In this document: one piece after another, positions 9,975 through 18,456 of the stretch
Layout of the letters: each line of letters opens with the position of its first letter
How positions within the stretch are numbered: position 1 is the stretch's first letter
Origin: Tunturibacter gelidoferens
Lineage (GTDB): Bacteria; Acidobacteriota; Terriglobia; Terriglobales; Acidobacteriaceae
DNA: 64,000 bases
NCBI RefSeq assembly: GCF_040358255.1
Contig: NZ_CP132938.1
Span: forward strand, 620,001-684,000
Direction: 5' to 3'
The notes under the pieces: generated by a model
Seen by the model: the letters and a program-made list of their open reading frames with translations, nothing else
Database searches by the model: none
What the model was told of the DNA's origin: nothing
Translations under genes and position numbers: made by a program

Positions 9975-11039
9975 TCACTTTAGATTTGGCAACAAACGCA
10001 GCGCATTGTCTCGATAAACCTTCCGTAGAACATCGTCCGGCAAGTCCATCCCATAGATGTTCCAGCGTCCCTGGCGAGATGCGTGGGTGGGGTATTCGAA
10101 ATATTCGTCCGCCGTCTCCAGGAACCGATAATAGAGACGATACATCTCGACTTCCGGAACAAGATCGGCTCCGAACAGAATCCGATCCGCAAAACGTAGA
10201 AAGAACTTTCGCGCCGAGTAGGGTTGCCGTCCTAGTTCGGATGCTCTCGCACTGATATCCACCAGCACATTTGGATTTGCATCCAGCATCGCAGATACAC
10301 GCTGAAGATCTTCTCCGTTCTCGGCAATGTGAGCGGCGACGAAAGTTGTCCCCGGATGTCTCTTGAAGACGCGATCCCGCTGGTCGAGCAACTCATGTTT
10401 GCTGAACTCGGCGCCAAAGAAGCTCCAGTCGGGATGAGCAGCCAACTCCTCATAGCGCTCGTTGTTCGCATCAATTGGAAGGAAAAAAGCCTCGGGGTCT
10501 CCAATATGCACCATCACTGGAATGCCGAGCTGCCCGGCTTTGTCAAAGATCGGAGCAAGACGTTCGTCATCAACGTGTAGGAGCTGTCCGCTTGCATCAC
10601 GCACGGACAAGCCGAGATCCTTCCAGAACTTGAATCCGATGGCTCCATGCTCTACCAAACGCTCAAGCCTGTCGATGCTTACGCTAACAAAATCGTCGCG
10701 CTCGACGCCTGTCCAATCCATCCAGCCAATGGTCGAGAAGCGTGTAGCATCCGCCGTTCGGTAACGATCTATCATGCGGATAGCCTCTTCTCCCACCTTC
10801 ATCGTGATGTTGACGATGTGCTCGATTCCGCAAGCATCCATGATATCCAGCACATGTTTTGGATCCTGTGCATCAAGGTGATTGTGATAATCAATGACCG
10901 GAAAGCGTGGAAGTAACACTTGGTGGCGTGGCGTGGTCAGCATACAGCGTGGATGAAAGTCGCTGAGCGGAAGCGTGACATCGGCCGTTGCCGATACCAT
11001 GGCGATAAACTTGTCCTGTGTGTTCTGTTCCGACATCAT
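9975..11039 (-). CDS. Amidohydrolase-2 family metal-dependent hydrolase
   Basis: A 354-residue TIM-barrel amidohydrolase of the COG2159 type. The strand-1 metal motif is seen as DYHNHL (near residue 48). Later strands carry MVHIGDP, AAHIAENG and LFGADLVPE (the last Asp is the expected general base/metal ligand). A Lys-containing GFKFWK segment is also typical. Family members hydrolyse or decarboxylate small carbonyl compounds, including sugar lactones; the exact reaction here is unknown. The start ATG ATG is preceded by GAGGA. It is the first gene of the probable operon with the MFS porter and is divergent from the glycosidase gene, sharing the 11040-11231 control region. It is not a typical NagA/AgaA deacetylase, although a deacetylation role cannot be excluded. 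Confidence 0.8.
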   Translation of the reverse strand: MMSEQNTQDKFIAMVSATADVTLPLSDFHPRCMLTTPRHQVLLPRFPVIDYHNHLDAQDPKHVLDIMDACGIEHIVNITMKVGEEAIRMIDRYRTADATRFSTIGWMDWTGVERDDFVSVSIDRLERLVEHGAIGFKFWKDLGLSVRDASGQLLHVDDERLAPIFDKAGQLGIPVMVHIGDPEAFFLPIDANNERYEELAAHPDWSFFGAEFSKHELLDQRDRVFKRHPGTTFVAAHIAENGEDLQRVSAMLDANPNVLVDISARASELGRQPYSARKFFLRFADRILFGADLVPEVEMYRLYYRFLETADEYFEYPTHASRQGRWNIYGMDLPDDVLRKVYRDNALRLLPNLK

Positions 11040-11147
11040 TTCCTCATTCTTGAGGCGTTTGCTTTTTCGATGCGAGAGTCTCTTTTCGTCGCCGTTTAGC
11101 TCCTGTCAGGCTCCGGCACGTGGAGAGATACGATAAGTGAGACTATA

Positions 11148-11183
11148 AAACGAAACATATCATTATTTCTATATATTTCGTTT
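11148..11183. promoter_or_regulatory. Palindromic operator candidate between divergent genes
   Basis: Arms AAACGAAACATAT (11148-11160) and ATATATTTCGTTT (11171-11183) are inverted copies with one mismatch around a 10-base spacer. The site is centred in the 192-base interval between the divergent amidohydrolase and glycosidase genes. AT-rich -10-like sequence overlaps it. DeoR-family regulators bind such repeats, and one is encoded 2.1 kb away, so this is a plausible shared operator. Confidence 0.45.
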
Positions 11184-11231
11184 ATGCTAAAAAATAATCA
11201 CTTCAATCACCGAACTCGGGGCTAACGCACT

Positions 11232-13253
11232 ATGTTCAACTTCCTCTCCTGTCGATTTAGACGCAAGCTGTTAGGCTCATTGTTTCCCATTCTGCTTTGC
11301 AATGGTCTATTCGGCTTTGCTCAGGAGCAGAGCTTCTCTGCCAAAGACAACACCATGCTGCACGCCGGTGACCTGTCTCTCGACATCGGGGTCGTCAACC
11401 ATCATTTTGCCGGTCTTCACGTCCATGATGGCTTTTCAAATAGAACAATTGATCTGACAGAATCCTTCATCCTTGTGTTGAAAGACAAGCGTGTGCTTCG
11501 TTCAACGGAGATGCAGGTGACCCGAGCATCGGACACGATACTGGCAACGGACCCGCATCAGTCCCTGCGAATGTCGCATGATGCTGGAGAGGCTTCAACA
11601 AACGCTTGCTGGAACTTCGCTACGCCACGGTTGCCCGCTCATCTTCAATGGTGCGTTATCGTGCGTCCGGGACAAGTTTATGCCCGACAGTTGCTCAGCA
11701 TCACCGCCACCACTCAGGACCTGCCCATCACGGAGGTTCGGTTGCTTCACTTTGCCGACCCGACCGCGCACGTGGAAGGCACGGTCAAAGGCTCCCCGGT
11801 GGTTAGCAAAAACATGTTCTTCGGATTTGAAAATCCACTCTCCGTCAGCACAGTGCAAGACCGAGAGGTTACGGCTTCTCTCTTTCGCGATCTACCTCTT
11901 CGCGCTGGCCAAAGCATCACATATTCCTCCGTGATTGGGACCTCGAGATCCGGCCAGCTCCGTCGTGCCTTTCTCAGCTATATAGAGAGTGAGCGTCCGC
12001 GGCCTTATCAACCATTTTTGCATTACAACTCCTGGTTTGATCTTGGCTATGAAAACCGATTCGACGAAAGCGGAGCACTTGATCGGATCAACGCCTTCGG
12101 CCAGCAGTTGACAATGGCGCGGCACGTTCAGCTTGATTCTTTCCTCTTCGATGATGGATGGGACGATCCGACTACACTGTGGGGCTTTAACTCAGGATTC
12201 CCGAACGGGTTCACGAAGGCGGGTGCAGCGGCAGCTCAATACAAGGCCGGCATCGGTGTCTGGCTCTCGCCATGGGGTGGTTATTCCGATCAGAAAAAAC
12301 AGCGCATCGCGTACGGTCGCGAACATGGATACGAGATTCTTCACGATGGCTATGCGCTCTCCGGGCCAAAGTACTTTGAGAGGTTTGAGGACACCTGTCT
12401 CACTATGATCGATCAGTACAACGTCAATCAGTTTAAGTTTGACGGGACTGGCAATGCGGACAGTGTTTTTCCGGGAAGCGCCTTTGACAGTGACTTCGAT
12501 GCCGCCATCCATCTCATCGAACGACTCCGTAAAGAGAAGCCAGCCATCTTTATCAATCTCACGACGGGTACGACGGCCTCTCCGTTCTGGCTTTTTTACG
12601 CCGATTCTATCTGGCGCGGCGGAGAAGATCACGACTTCTCAGGGATAGGTACACTTCGCCAGCGTTGGATCACGTATCGCGATGCACAGACCTACGAAAA
12701 CATTGTTCGCCAAGGCCCGCTCTTTCCGCTCAACTCGCTGATGCTCCACGGCATTGTCTACGCCAAACAGGCAAAGGATCTAACCACCGATCCAGACAAC
12801 GACTTCGCTGACGAGGTTCACTCTTACTTCGGCACGGGCACGCAGCTACAGGAGATGTACATCACGCCTTCGCTTTTATCGCCAACAAATTGGGACACGC
12901 TTGCCGAGGCGGCTCGATGGAGCCGTTCCCATGCCGACACTCTCAAAGACGTTCACTGGATTGGCGGTGATCCGGACCAGCTGCAGATCTACGGATGGGC
13001 GGCATGGAGTCCGCGAGAGGGTTTGATTACGCTGAGAAATCCGTCGAATCGCCCGCAGGAATTCAACGTAGATGTATCCAAATTTTTTGAACTCCAGCCG
13101 TCAGATCCAGCGAACTACAAAGTGCACAGTGTGTGGAAGGACGAAAAAGACCCGGACCAGAAATTCCCCGCGGAGATGCGCAGAGATCAGAGACTCTCGA
13201 TTCATCTCGCCCCGTTCGAGGTCATTACTCTTGAGGCCGTGCCCGCCGATTAG
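11232..13253 (+). CDS. Secreted GH36/clan GH-D-like glycosidase
   Basis: A 673-residue protein with an N-terminal signal peptide (LLGSLFPILLCNGLFGFAQ). A beta-rich N-terminal part is followed by a TIM barrel with FLFDDGWDD (near residue 300) and QFKFDG (Asp near 404). In clan GH-D enzymes (GH27/GH36) the Asp of a KxD-type motif after strand 4 is the nucleophile, which fits KFDG. A beta-sandwich C-terminus closes the protein. Homologues are often mis-named enterotoxin in automatic annotation. Its place among aga-type genes suggests an alpha-galactosidase or alpha-N-acetylgalactosaminidase acting in the periplasm; substrate is inferred. It is divergent from the amidohydrolase-MFS operon and shares the palindrome at 11148-11183. 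An 11-base GGGGCTAACGC stretch precedes the ATG but the ribosome site is weak. Confidence 0.75.
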   Translation: MFNFLSCRFRRKLLGSLFPILLCNGLFGFAQEQSFSAKDNTMLHAGDLSLDIGVVNHHFAGLHVHDGFSNRTIDLTESFILVLKDKRVLRSTEMQVTRASDTILATDPHQSLRMSHDAGEASTNACWNFATPRLPAHLQWCVIVRPGQVYARQLLSITATTQDLPITEVRLLHFADPTAHVEGTVKGSPVVSKNMFFGFENPLSVSTVQDREVTASLFRDLPLRAGQSITYSSVIGTSRSGQLRRAFLSYIESERPRPYQPFLHYNSWFDLGYENRFDESGALDRINAFGQQLTMARHVQLDSFLFDDGWDDPTTLWGFNSGFPNGFTKAGAAAAQYKAGIGVWLSPWGGYSDQKKQRIAYGREHGYEILHDGYALSGPKYFERFEDTCLTMIDQYNVNQFKFDGTGNADSVFPGSAFDSDFDAAIHLIERLRKEKPAIFINLTTGTTASPFWLFYADSIWRGGEDHDFSGIGTLRQRWITYRDAQTYENIVRQGPLFPLNSLMLHGIVYAKQAKDLTTDPDNDFADEVHSYFGTGTQLQEMYITPSLLSPTNWDTLAEAARWSRSHADTLKDVHWIGGDPDQLQIYGWAAWSPREGLITLRNPSNRPQEFNVDVSKFFELQPSDPANYKVHSVWKDEKDPDQKFPAEMRRDQRLSIHLAPFEVITLEAVPAD

Positions 13254-13326
13254 GCAAATCAAAAGTAAAATCAGCCTGAATGCGAAGCCTGCCACATAAG
13301 CGGCTGTCCCGGTTCCCAGATTCGGC

Positions 13327-14157
13327 CTAAACGAGTGTGAGTTTGATGTTGAGATTGCGGAGGGCGTCCGCCGTCTCATTCGGAAGATTGTGGTCGGTAA
13401 TGACGTGATGAATCGAAGTTGCGTCTACGATCTTCGATAGGCTCCGGCGATTGAATTTAGTGGAATCGCAAACCGCAACGATCGTCTTGGCGGCTTTGAC
13501 CATCGCACGATTAACCCGCGACTCCATTACATTCGGCGTCGTAAGCCCCACCTCAAGGTCAAATCCGTCAACCCCTAGAAATAGGATGTCGGCATGCATG
13601 TCATGAAGCATCTCCTCTGCGAGCGGGCCGACCAGGGAGAAAGAGTTCTTGCGTAGCGAGCCACCGGTGAGGAGCACCTCGAAATCAGTCCCGCTCAACT
13701 CAGCGGCGATATTTACCGCATTGGTAATGATGGTCAGATGGGAAAACTTCTTCAGCGTCCTGGCGATCGCCGTAGTAGTCGTCCCTGAGTCGAGCAGAAC
13801 GCACTGGCCCTCCTGGATAAGGTTCACGGCAGCGACCGCTATCCGCTGCTTTTCCTGCAGGTGACGCCCTTCCTTCTCCTTGAGCGACGGGTCGAAGAGC
13901 GTCCCCGACTGTGGAAGCAGGGCACCACCGTGAGTTCTCTGCAACACGCCTCTGCGTTGAAGATAGTCGAGATCCTTACGGATTGTTATCCGGGATATTC
14001 CCAGGGATTCCGACAGATCCTCGACGAGAACCCGGCCATGTTGCTGTGCCAGCGAAAGGATATGCTGGCGACGTTCTTCGATGAGCATTTGCGTGCCACT
14101 CTCAGACTCCGCAGGAGGCACTTTTGACGAGGCTTTCGGAGCGACTTTTCGCTGCAT
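13327..14157 (-). CDS. agaR: DeoR-family transcriptional regulator (AgaR-like)
   Basis: An N-terminal winged helix (ERRQHILSLAQQHGRVLVEDLSESLG...TIRKDLDYLQRRGVLQRTHGG) is followed by the DeoR C-terminal sensor domain with the conserved LLDSGTTTTAIA, ITNAVNIA, LTGGSLR, LGVDGFD and CDSTKF motifs. This is a textbook DeoR architecture that senses a sugar phosphate. ATG 14157 is used here; GTG 14199 and ATG 14088 are alternatives, and none has a strong ribosome site. It follows the aldolase gene on the same strand by under 90 bases, so it is probably the third gene of the agaS-agaZ-agaR operon. It most likely represses the locus until tagatose or galactosamine phosphates accumulate. The symbol is given by context. 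Confidence 0.85.
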   Translation of the reverse strand: MQRKVAPKASSKVPPAESESGTQMLIEERRQHILSLAQQHGRVLVEDLSESLGISRITIRKDLDYLQRRGVLQRTHGGALLPQSGTLFDPSLKEKEGRHLQEKQRIAVAAVNLIQEGQCVLLDSGTTTTAIARTLKKFSHLTIITNAVNIAAELSGTDFEVLLTGGSLRKNSFSLVGPLAEEMLHDMHADILFLGVDGFDLEVGLTTPNVMESRVNRAMVKAAKTIVAVCDSTKFNRRSLSKIVDATSIHHVITDHNLPNETADALRNLNIKLTLV

Positions 14158-14238
14158 AAAGTTCAGTTTACCAATGTGACAACTTCCGAACAGTACCACG
14201 GAGCTTTCGCATAGGCAATTCCGAATTAAAAGGAAAGA

Positions 14239-15534
14239 CTAAAGAGGTGCGACTTGGTTGCAGCCAGCAGCATAGACACGCAGCACGTCCCGAATGCGGT
14301 CTACGATCAAGGACACTGGGTCACCTTCTATTTCTTTATTTCGCAGCCGCGCGTATTGCAACGGCAGATAGCGGCTGTACATGCTCTCGGGTATGGTCAC
14401 CGCAGAGAGATTCGCAATCAACCTATCAACTGCTTCATCGATCTCGGGTAGATGCCAGTAGTAACGAATACGGTCGCTATAGCTGTAGAGCCGCAATAGT
14501 TTCTGCTCTGCGGGAGTGCCCTGGTAGTAGGGTTTCCAGTTCGCTGGCTCTCGCAGCATGATCTTCTCGATCGTGCGAGTGAGAAAGGACTGCTGATTCT
14601 CCGCAATCAACTGCGACTCTATATCTTCGAGCGCACAAAGCACCTCTCGCATGGCGAATGTGAGTGCAGGCCCTACTTTCAAGATTGCAAAACCATCTTC
14701 GACCAGCTCCGCATACGCATTCGGTAGCTGGTAGTCAGTCGAGTGCGCCTCAAATACAATTTCTTCGCGTTGCACTCGAAGCCAATCCACGAGCGGTTTC
14801 GCCTTTGCGCGATCGTACGCAACAACCGAATCATGGTCGAATTCAACGCCCGGTTGCACGACAAGAGCTATTACCCGCGGCCAAACCTCAGCCAGTCCCT
14901 GCTCTTCGAAGACTCGCTTATGAACTGCGAGCGTATATTCCGCAGCTTCGATCGAGGTCACATCGAGTTCCTGGACAGAGTGCATCGCACCGCCAGGCAC
15001 GGGAACCTCAGTTCCGATGACATATACCGGGCCGCCGCCAGGAGTGCCTGCATTTTCTGCGGCTCTGCATAGTTGCGCCGCACGCTGCGCTACAACTTCA
15101 TCAGAGAGCTGCTGTGGATCACCGGCGCAGGACATGCTCGCGTCCAGATGGATCTTTGTAAATCCAGCCTGAACGTACTCCGCGATCATGTCCTGAGCAT
15201 GCTTCATCGCCTCATCCGCAGGCATGGTGCGCCACGGATTGGGACCCAGATGGTCGCCGCCAAGTATTAGCAATCTTGTTTCGAGTCCCGCCGCGGCTGC
15301 ATATCCCAGCACGAAGTCTCGAAATCCTGCCGGCCGCATGCCAGTGTAGCCACCAAACTGATTCACCTGATTGCTTGTAGCCTCGACCAGTAATAGCGAA
15401 TGTGCCTCCGCGGCCTGCTCAGCCGCCGCACGAATTACCCATGGATGTGCGGAACAGACAGAGTAGATTCCAGTCGAAACTCCCGACCTGCGCCTTGAGA
15501 GAAAATCCTGAAGCGGCGATCGCATCGCTGTCAA
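14239..15534 (-). CDS. agaZ: Tagatose-bisphosphate aldolase AgaZ/GatZ-type subunit
   Basis: A 431-residue protein of the GatZ/KbaZ family. Diagnostic segments are VEATSNQVNQFGGYTGM, GGDHLGPNPW, KIHLDASMSCAGD, VYVIGTEVPVPGGA and FEAHSTDYQ. In enterobacteria this protein partners the catalytic class II aldolase KbaY/GatY; in non-PTS aga loci of some proteobacteria AgaZ is found without it and is thought to be the aldolase itself. No AgaY homologue is in this window, which favours the second model. Its start overlaps the agaS stop by four bases (ATGA, 15531-15534), a sign of translational coupling. Product: cleavage of tagatose 1,6-bisphosphate to dihydroxyacetone phosphate and glyceraldehyde 3-phosphate. 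Confidence 0.9.
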   Translation of the reverse strand: MTAMRSPLQDFLSRRRSGVSTGIYSVCSAHPWVIRAAAEQAAEAHSLLLVEATSNQVNQFGGYTGMRPAGFRDFVLGYAAAAGLETRLLILGGDHLGPNPWRTMPADEAMKHAQDMIAEYVQAGFTKIHLDASMSCAGDPQQLSDEVVAQRAAQLCRAAENAGTPGGGPVYVIGTEVPVPGGAMHSVQELDVTSIEAAEYTLAVHKRVFEEQGLAEVWPRVIALVVQPGVEFDHDSVVAYDRAKAKPLVDWLRVQREEIVFEAHSTDYQLPNAYAELVEDGFAILKVGPALTFAMREVLCALEDIESQLIAENQQSFLTRTIEKIMLREPANWKPYYQGTPAEQKLLRLYSYSDRIRYYWHLPEIDEAVDRLIANLSAVTIPESMYSRYLPLQYARLRNKEIEGDPVSLIVDRIRDVLRVYAAGCNQVAPL

Positions 15535-16712
15535 TAGATCCTGAACTTCTGAACAACTCGATTAATGACCCCACTCGGACTGGGCGAATCAGGCTTTAGC
15601 TCGCGGGCTACCGAGCAATATAGACCGAGCAGTTGTCCGAAGATCACATCTAATACCGGCCGATACGCATCCGCAATATCCTCCTCAATGGCGAGATACG
15701 ACTCGCAGTGAGGTTCAATCTCCGACTTCTCCGACGTCGGCCCAATCGCGATCCGCTCCGCTACGATTCCCTTTTCCCCGATCTCACGCAACAGATCACT
15801 TGCATACTTTGCCCTGCGCTTCTCGCCCGAAACAAAGCACAGAAATAAAGTCTGCTTATCGAGCGCCGCCATTGGCCCGTGCCGAAGTCCAAGCACTGTC
15901 TCCGACATAGTTTTGACTTGTCCCGCCGTCATCTCCAGAACTTTCAGCGCAGACTCTTCCGCGACACTCGCCAACGAGCCGGTCCCGACCATGCACACCC
16001 GCGAGAATCCCAGCGATGCGGCACGTTCGGCCTCCTTCTCTGCGTTCTGTAAAAATCGTCGGCCCCCCCGAACCAGCCGCTCGACGATCGTCGAATATTC
16101 CTCAATCGACCAGGCGTGCGCCAGACACTGCCCCATTACGATCATGTTCGTAAAAGAACTCGTCATCGCCAGGCTACGGTCATTCACGGCATCATCCAAC
16201 ACCACTACGCAAGACAGGGCTGCTTTTTTGCAGATCGCAATCATCCGAGCCTGCGCGTTGCAAGTCACCACCAGCTGAGAGATCATGGGATATTGCTGGA
16301 TGGCTTGTTCCATTACTGCAACCCCTTCAGGCGAATCTCCCGACCTCGAGAACGAAATCCAGAGATATCTTCGTCCCGGAACTACATACTCCTCGAGATT
16401 GGGCAACAGGTCCGTGCTTGCACATACTGACACTTCGCAGCCCCACTTTTGCCTCAGCAAAAGCTCCAGTGCGTGGCCAATATAATCCGAAGTGCCGGCT
16501 CCAACGAGCATAACCACTGGTCGGTCGTCCAGCTTGTCCCGAACACCTGCCTCTTCCAGGAAGCTGCAGACCCGTTCCTGATGTTGCCGAAATATCTGAA
16601 ACGTCGTCTCCCAAGTGGCTGGCTGTTGCGCTATTTCACGCGGCGTAAACAAAAGACCGCGAGCCTTTTGTTCTTCGACAGGCAAATCAACAAAACTTGA
16701 AAGGGATATCAC
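15531..16712 (-). CDS. agaS: SIS-domain galactosamine-6-phosphate deaminase/isomerase
   Basis: A 393-residue double SIS-domain protein. Motifs include LVGAGTSDYIG (first SIS, about residues 68-78), SFSRSGDSPEG (substrate-phosphate Ser loop, about 118-128), TSSFTNM, MVGTGSLASVAEESALKVLEMTAG and LGLRHGPMAALD. This order is characteristic of AgaS, which converts galactosamine 6-phosphate to tagatose 6-phosphate with release of ammonia. It is the first gene of the agaS-agaZ-agaR operon and is divergent from the PfkB kinase gene across a 110-base AT-rich interval (16713-16822) that must hold both promoters. Related glucosamine-6-phosphate synthase SIS domains are less similar in motif order. Confidence 0.9.
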   Translation of the reverse strand: MISLSSFVDLPVEEQKARGLLFTPREIAQQPATWETTFQIFRQHQERVCSFLEEAGVRDKLDDRPVVMLVGAGTSDYIGHALELLLRQKWGCEVSVCASTDLLPNLEEYVVPGRRYLWISFSRSGDSPEGVAVMEQAIQQYPMISQLVVTCNAQARMIAICKKAALSCVVVLDDAVNDRSLAMTSSFTNMIVMGQCLAHAWSIEEYSTIVERLVRGGRRFLQNAEKEAERAASLGFSRVCMVGTGSLASVAEESALKVLEMTAGQVKTMSETVLGLRHGPMAALDKQTLFLCFVSGEKRRAKYASDLLREIGEKGIVAERIAIGPTSEKSEIEPHCESYLAIEEDIADAYRPVLDVIFGQLLGLYCSVARELKPDSPSPSGVINRVVQKFRIY

Positions 16713-16822
16713 AGGATTCCTTTATAGTGGAAAATAATGCATACTGAATCAAAATCGAAGCTAAACAAAAGTAATAATAATAACTATACTCAGCATAACG
16801 CAACAAAACAATACGAGGTTTT

Positions 16823-17785
16823 ATGCTCACCAGGCCACGAGGCGAACATCAAAGACGTTTCGACATCACGATTGCAGGCGAAACCAACCTCGACCTCATC
16901 TTGTATGGCCTGCCGGAGCAGATGTCCACGGAAAGAGAGCTTCTCGGCTCCGGATTCAAGGTGACTCTTGGGGGATCCTCCTCGATTCTTGCTCATAACC
17001 TTGCTGCGCTTGGCGGCCGGGTAGGATTCATCTCCCAGGTCGGTCGCGATGAAATGGGAGACATAGCTTTAGCCCGTCTAGGCGAAAGTGGCGTGGATCT
17101 ATCCCATATCACCTCCAGAGAGGACGTGGGAACCGGCGTAACCGTGCTTCTGCCTCATGGGCAGCGACGTCACATTCTGACCTATCTCGGAGCTATGGCC
17201 GAGATGACCATCGCGGATCTGGATTTGGCCTACCTTACCTCCTCGCGTCACTTTCATCTCTCCTCACTTTTCCTACAGACAGGTCTTCAACCCGACTTGC
17301 CCGAGCTCTTTGACCAATTGAAAAAGGCTGGGCTGACACTTTCCCTGGATACTAATGACGACCCTAACGATACTTGGTGTGGCGTTCTCGATCAGCTCCT
17401 CGACCGAATCGATGTTCTTCTGCCAAATGAAGATGAAATATTGCGGATCGCCAGAAAACCCACCCTTGAAGAGTCGCTCGACTCTCTGGCCCCCCGCGTT
17501 CCTTTGATCGTTGTAAAGTGTGGCGCTCGCGGTGCTGTCGTGCAACAGGGGAAGAAGCGGGACTGGGTGCCTTCGATCCGAGTGGAACCGGTCGACACGA
17601 TCGGCGCTGGGGACAGCTTCAACGCAGGCTTCCTGAACTTCTACCTCAAAGACGAGAACCCGTTGCGTGCCGCAGCCATGGGCAACGTAACGGGTGCATT
17701 GTCTACACTACGGCCCGGAGGCACGGAAGCCTACCGTGACTCTGCCTTTCGCGATGGCTTCCTCAATCAATATACGGTTGCATAA
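16823..17785 (+). CDS. PfkB-family sugar (phosphate) kinase, probable tagatose-6-phosphate kinase
   Basis: A 320-residue ribokinase-fold kinase. The N-terminal GETNLDLILYG, substrate-binding LGGSSSILAHNLAALGG (signature 1 region, about residues 52-68), LLPNEDEI, VVKCGARGA and the C-terminal signature DTIGAGDSFNAGF (about 253-265, with the catalytic Asp of GAGD) are all present. Start ATG 16823 follows an ACGAGG site. Divergent from agaS, it fits the tagatose-6-phosphate kinase step. However, a pathway that begins with free GalNAc also needs a GalNAc kinase, and this is the only kinase here, so either role is possible. The ribosome site and the -10 region lie within the AT-rich 16713-16822 interval. 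Nothing recognisable was seen in 17786-17939. Confidence 0.85.
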   Translation: MLTRPRGEHQRRFDITIAGETNLDLILYGLPEQMSTERELLGSGFKVTLGGSSSILAHNLAALGGRVGFISQVGRDEMGDIALARLGESGVDLSHITSREDVGTGVTVLLPHGQRRHILTYLGAMAEMTIADLDLAYLTSSRHFHLSSLFLQTGLQPDLPELFDQLKKAGLTLSLDTNDDPNDTWCGVLDQLLDRIDVLLPNEDEILRIARKPTLEESLDSLAPRVPLIVVKCGARGAVVQQGKKRDWVPSIRVEPVDTIGAGDSFNAGFLNFYLKDENPLRAAAMGNVTGALSTLRPGGTEAYRDSAFRDGFLNQYTVA

Positions 17786-17939
17786 ATCAGCGCTTTCCCG
17801 AGTTTAAGTCTTCGTCCTCCGTCGCCTCGCTCCGACGCTTGGAGTGATCGAGTCGGAAGATTCGCCTTTTGGTGACGACTGAATTTCGAGAAGTTTCACT
17901 TGGGTACTAAGGGTGCGGGGACTCCCTACGGAGACCGAG

Positions 17940-18440
17940 CTACTTCGAGACCGCACGCGCTGCACTCTCAATTACATCTGCCACTTCCTTGGGATGCGAG
18001 ACGTAGACTGATCGGTTTGGTTCTCCAGGCAGCCGTGGTGATCGTCGCTGAGAAGTTGTACGCAAAGTTGAGCACCTGCGCGCGCGCCATGAATGCGGCT
18101 TTGTCGCCGGGAAGGTCGGCTGCGAACAATTCACGAAACTGTGCCGGGTCAATATATGTGAAACCGTCGGGCATTTCTTTATGGCGCCCGATTTGGCGAG
18201 GTCGCTCGGAAAGCGCTTTTCGTCGTCCGACTCTTTCTCGTCTGAATCCGGCATGTGGGCCGCCGCGATATACACCAAACCAACAACCGATTGGTCGTTT
18301 CCCGCTTCCGTAATTACCGCTCCTCCATAGCTGTGCGCGACAAGGATGCTCGGTCCGTGTTGCAGTGCAAGGATAAGCTTCACGGCGATCACATCATCCT
18401 GAAAGGACGTCTACGGCTCTTGGACGATGATGGTATCCGG
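17940..18440 (-). pseudogene. Remnant of an alpha/beta hydrolase
   Basis: Read on the - strand, a degraded hydrolase is visible. A TIIVQEP-like piece with an in-frame stop is followed by FQDDVIAVKLILALQ and the nucleophile elbow VAHSYGGAV with its Ser intact. GLVYIAAAHMPD follows, then a frameshift into PDGFTYIDPAQFRELFAADLPGD, and finally VYVSHPKEVADVIESAA back in the first frame. About 35 residues expected between the WRTKP and VYVSHP segments (the region that normally carries the acidic catalytic residue) are missing. The first 80 or so residues of a usual 230-residue member are also absent. It lies directly behind the nitronate-monooxygenase-like gene and is oriented the same way. Confidence 0.7.
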
Positions 18441-18456
18441 TCAGTGGAGGACCCAG

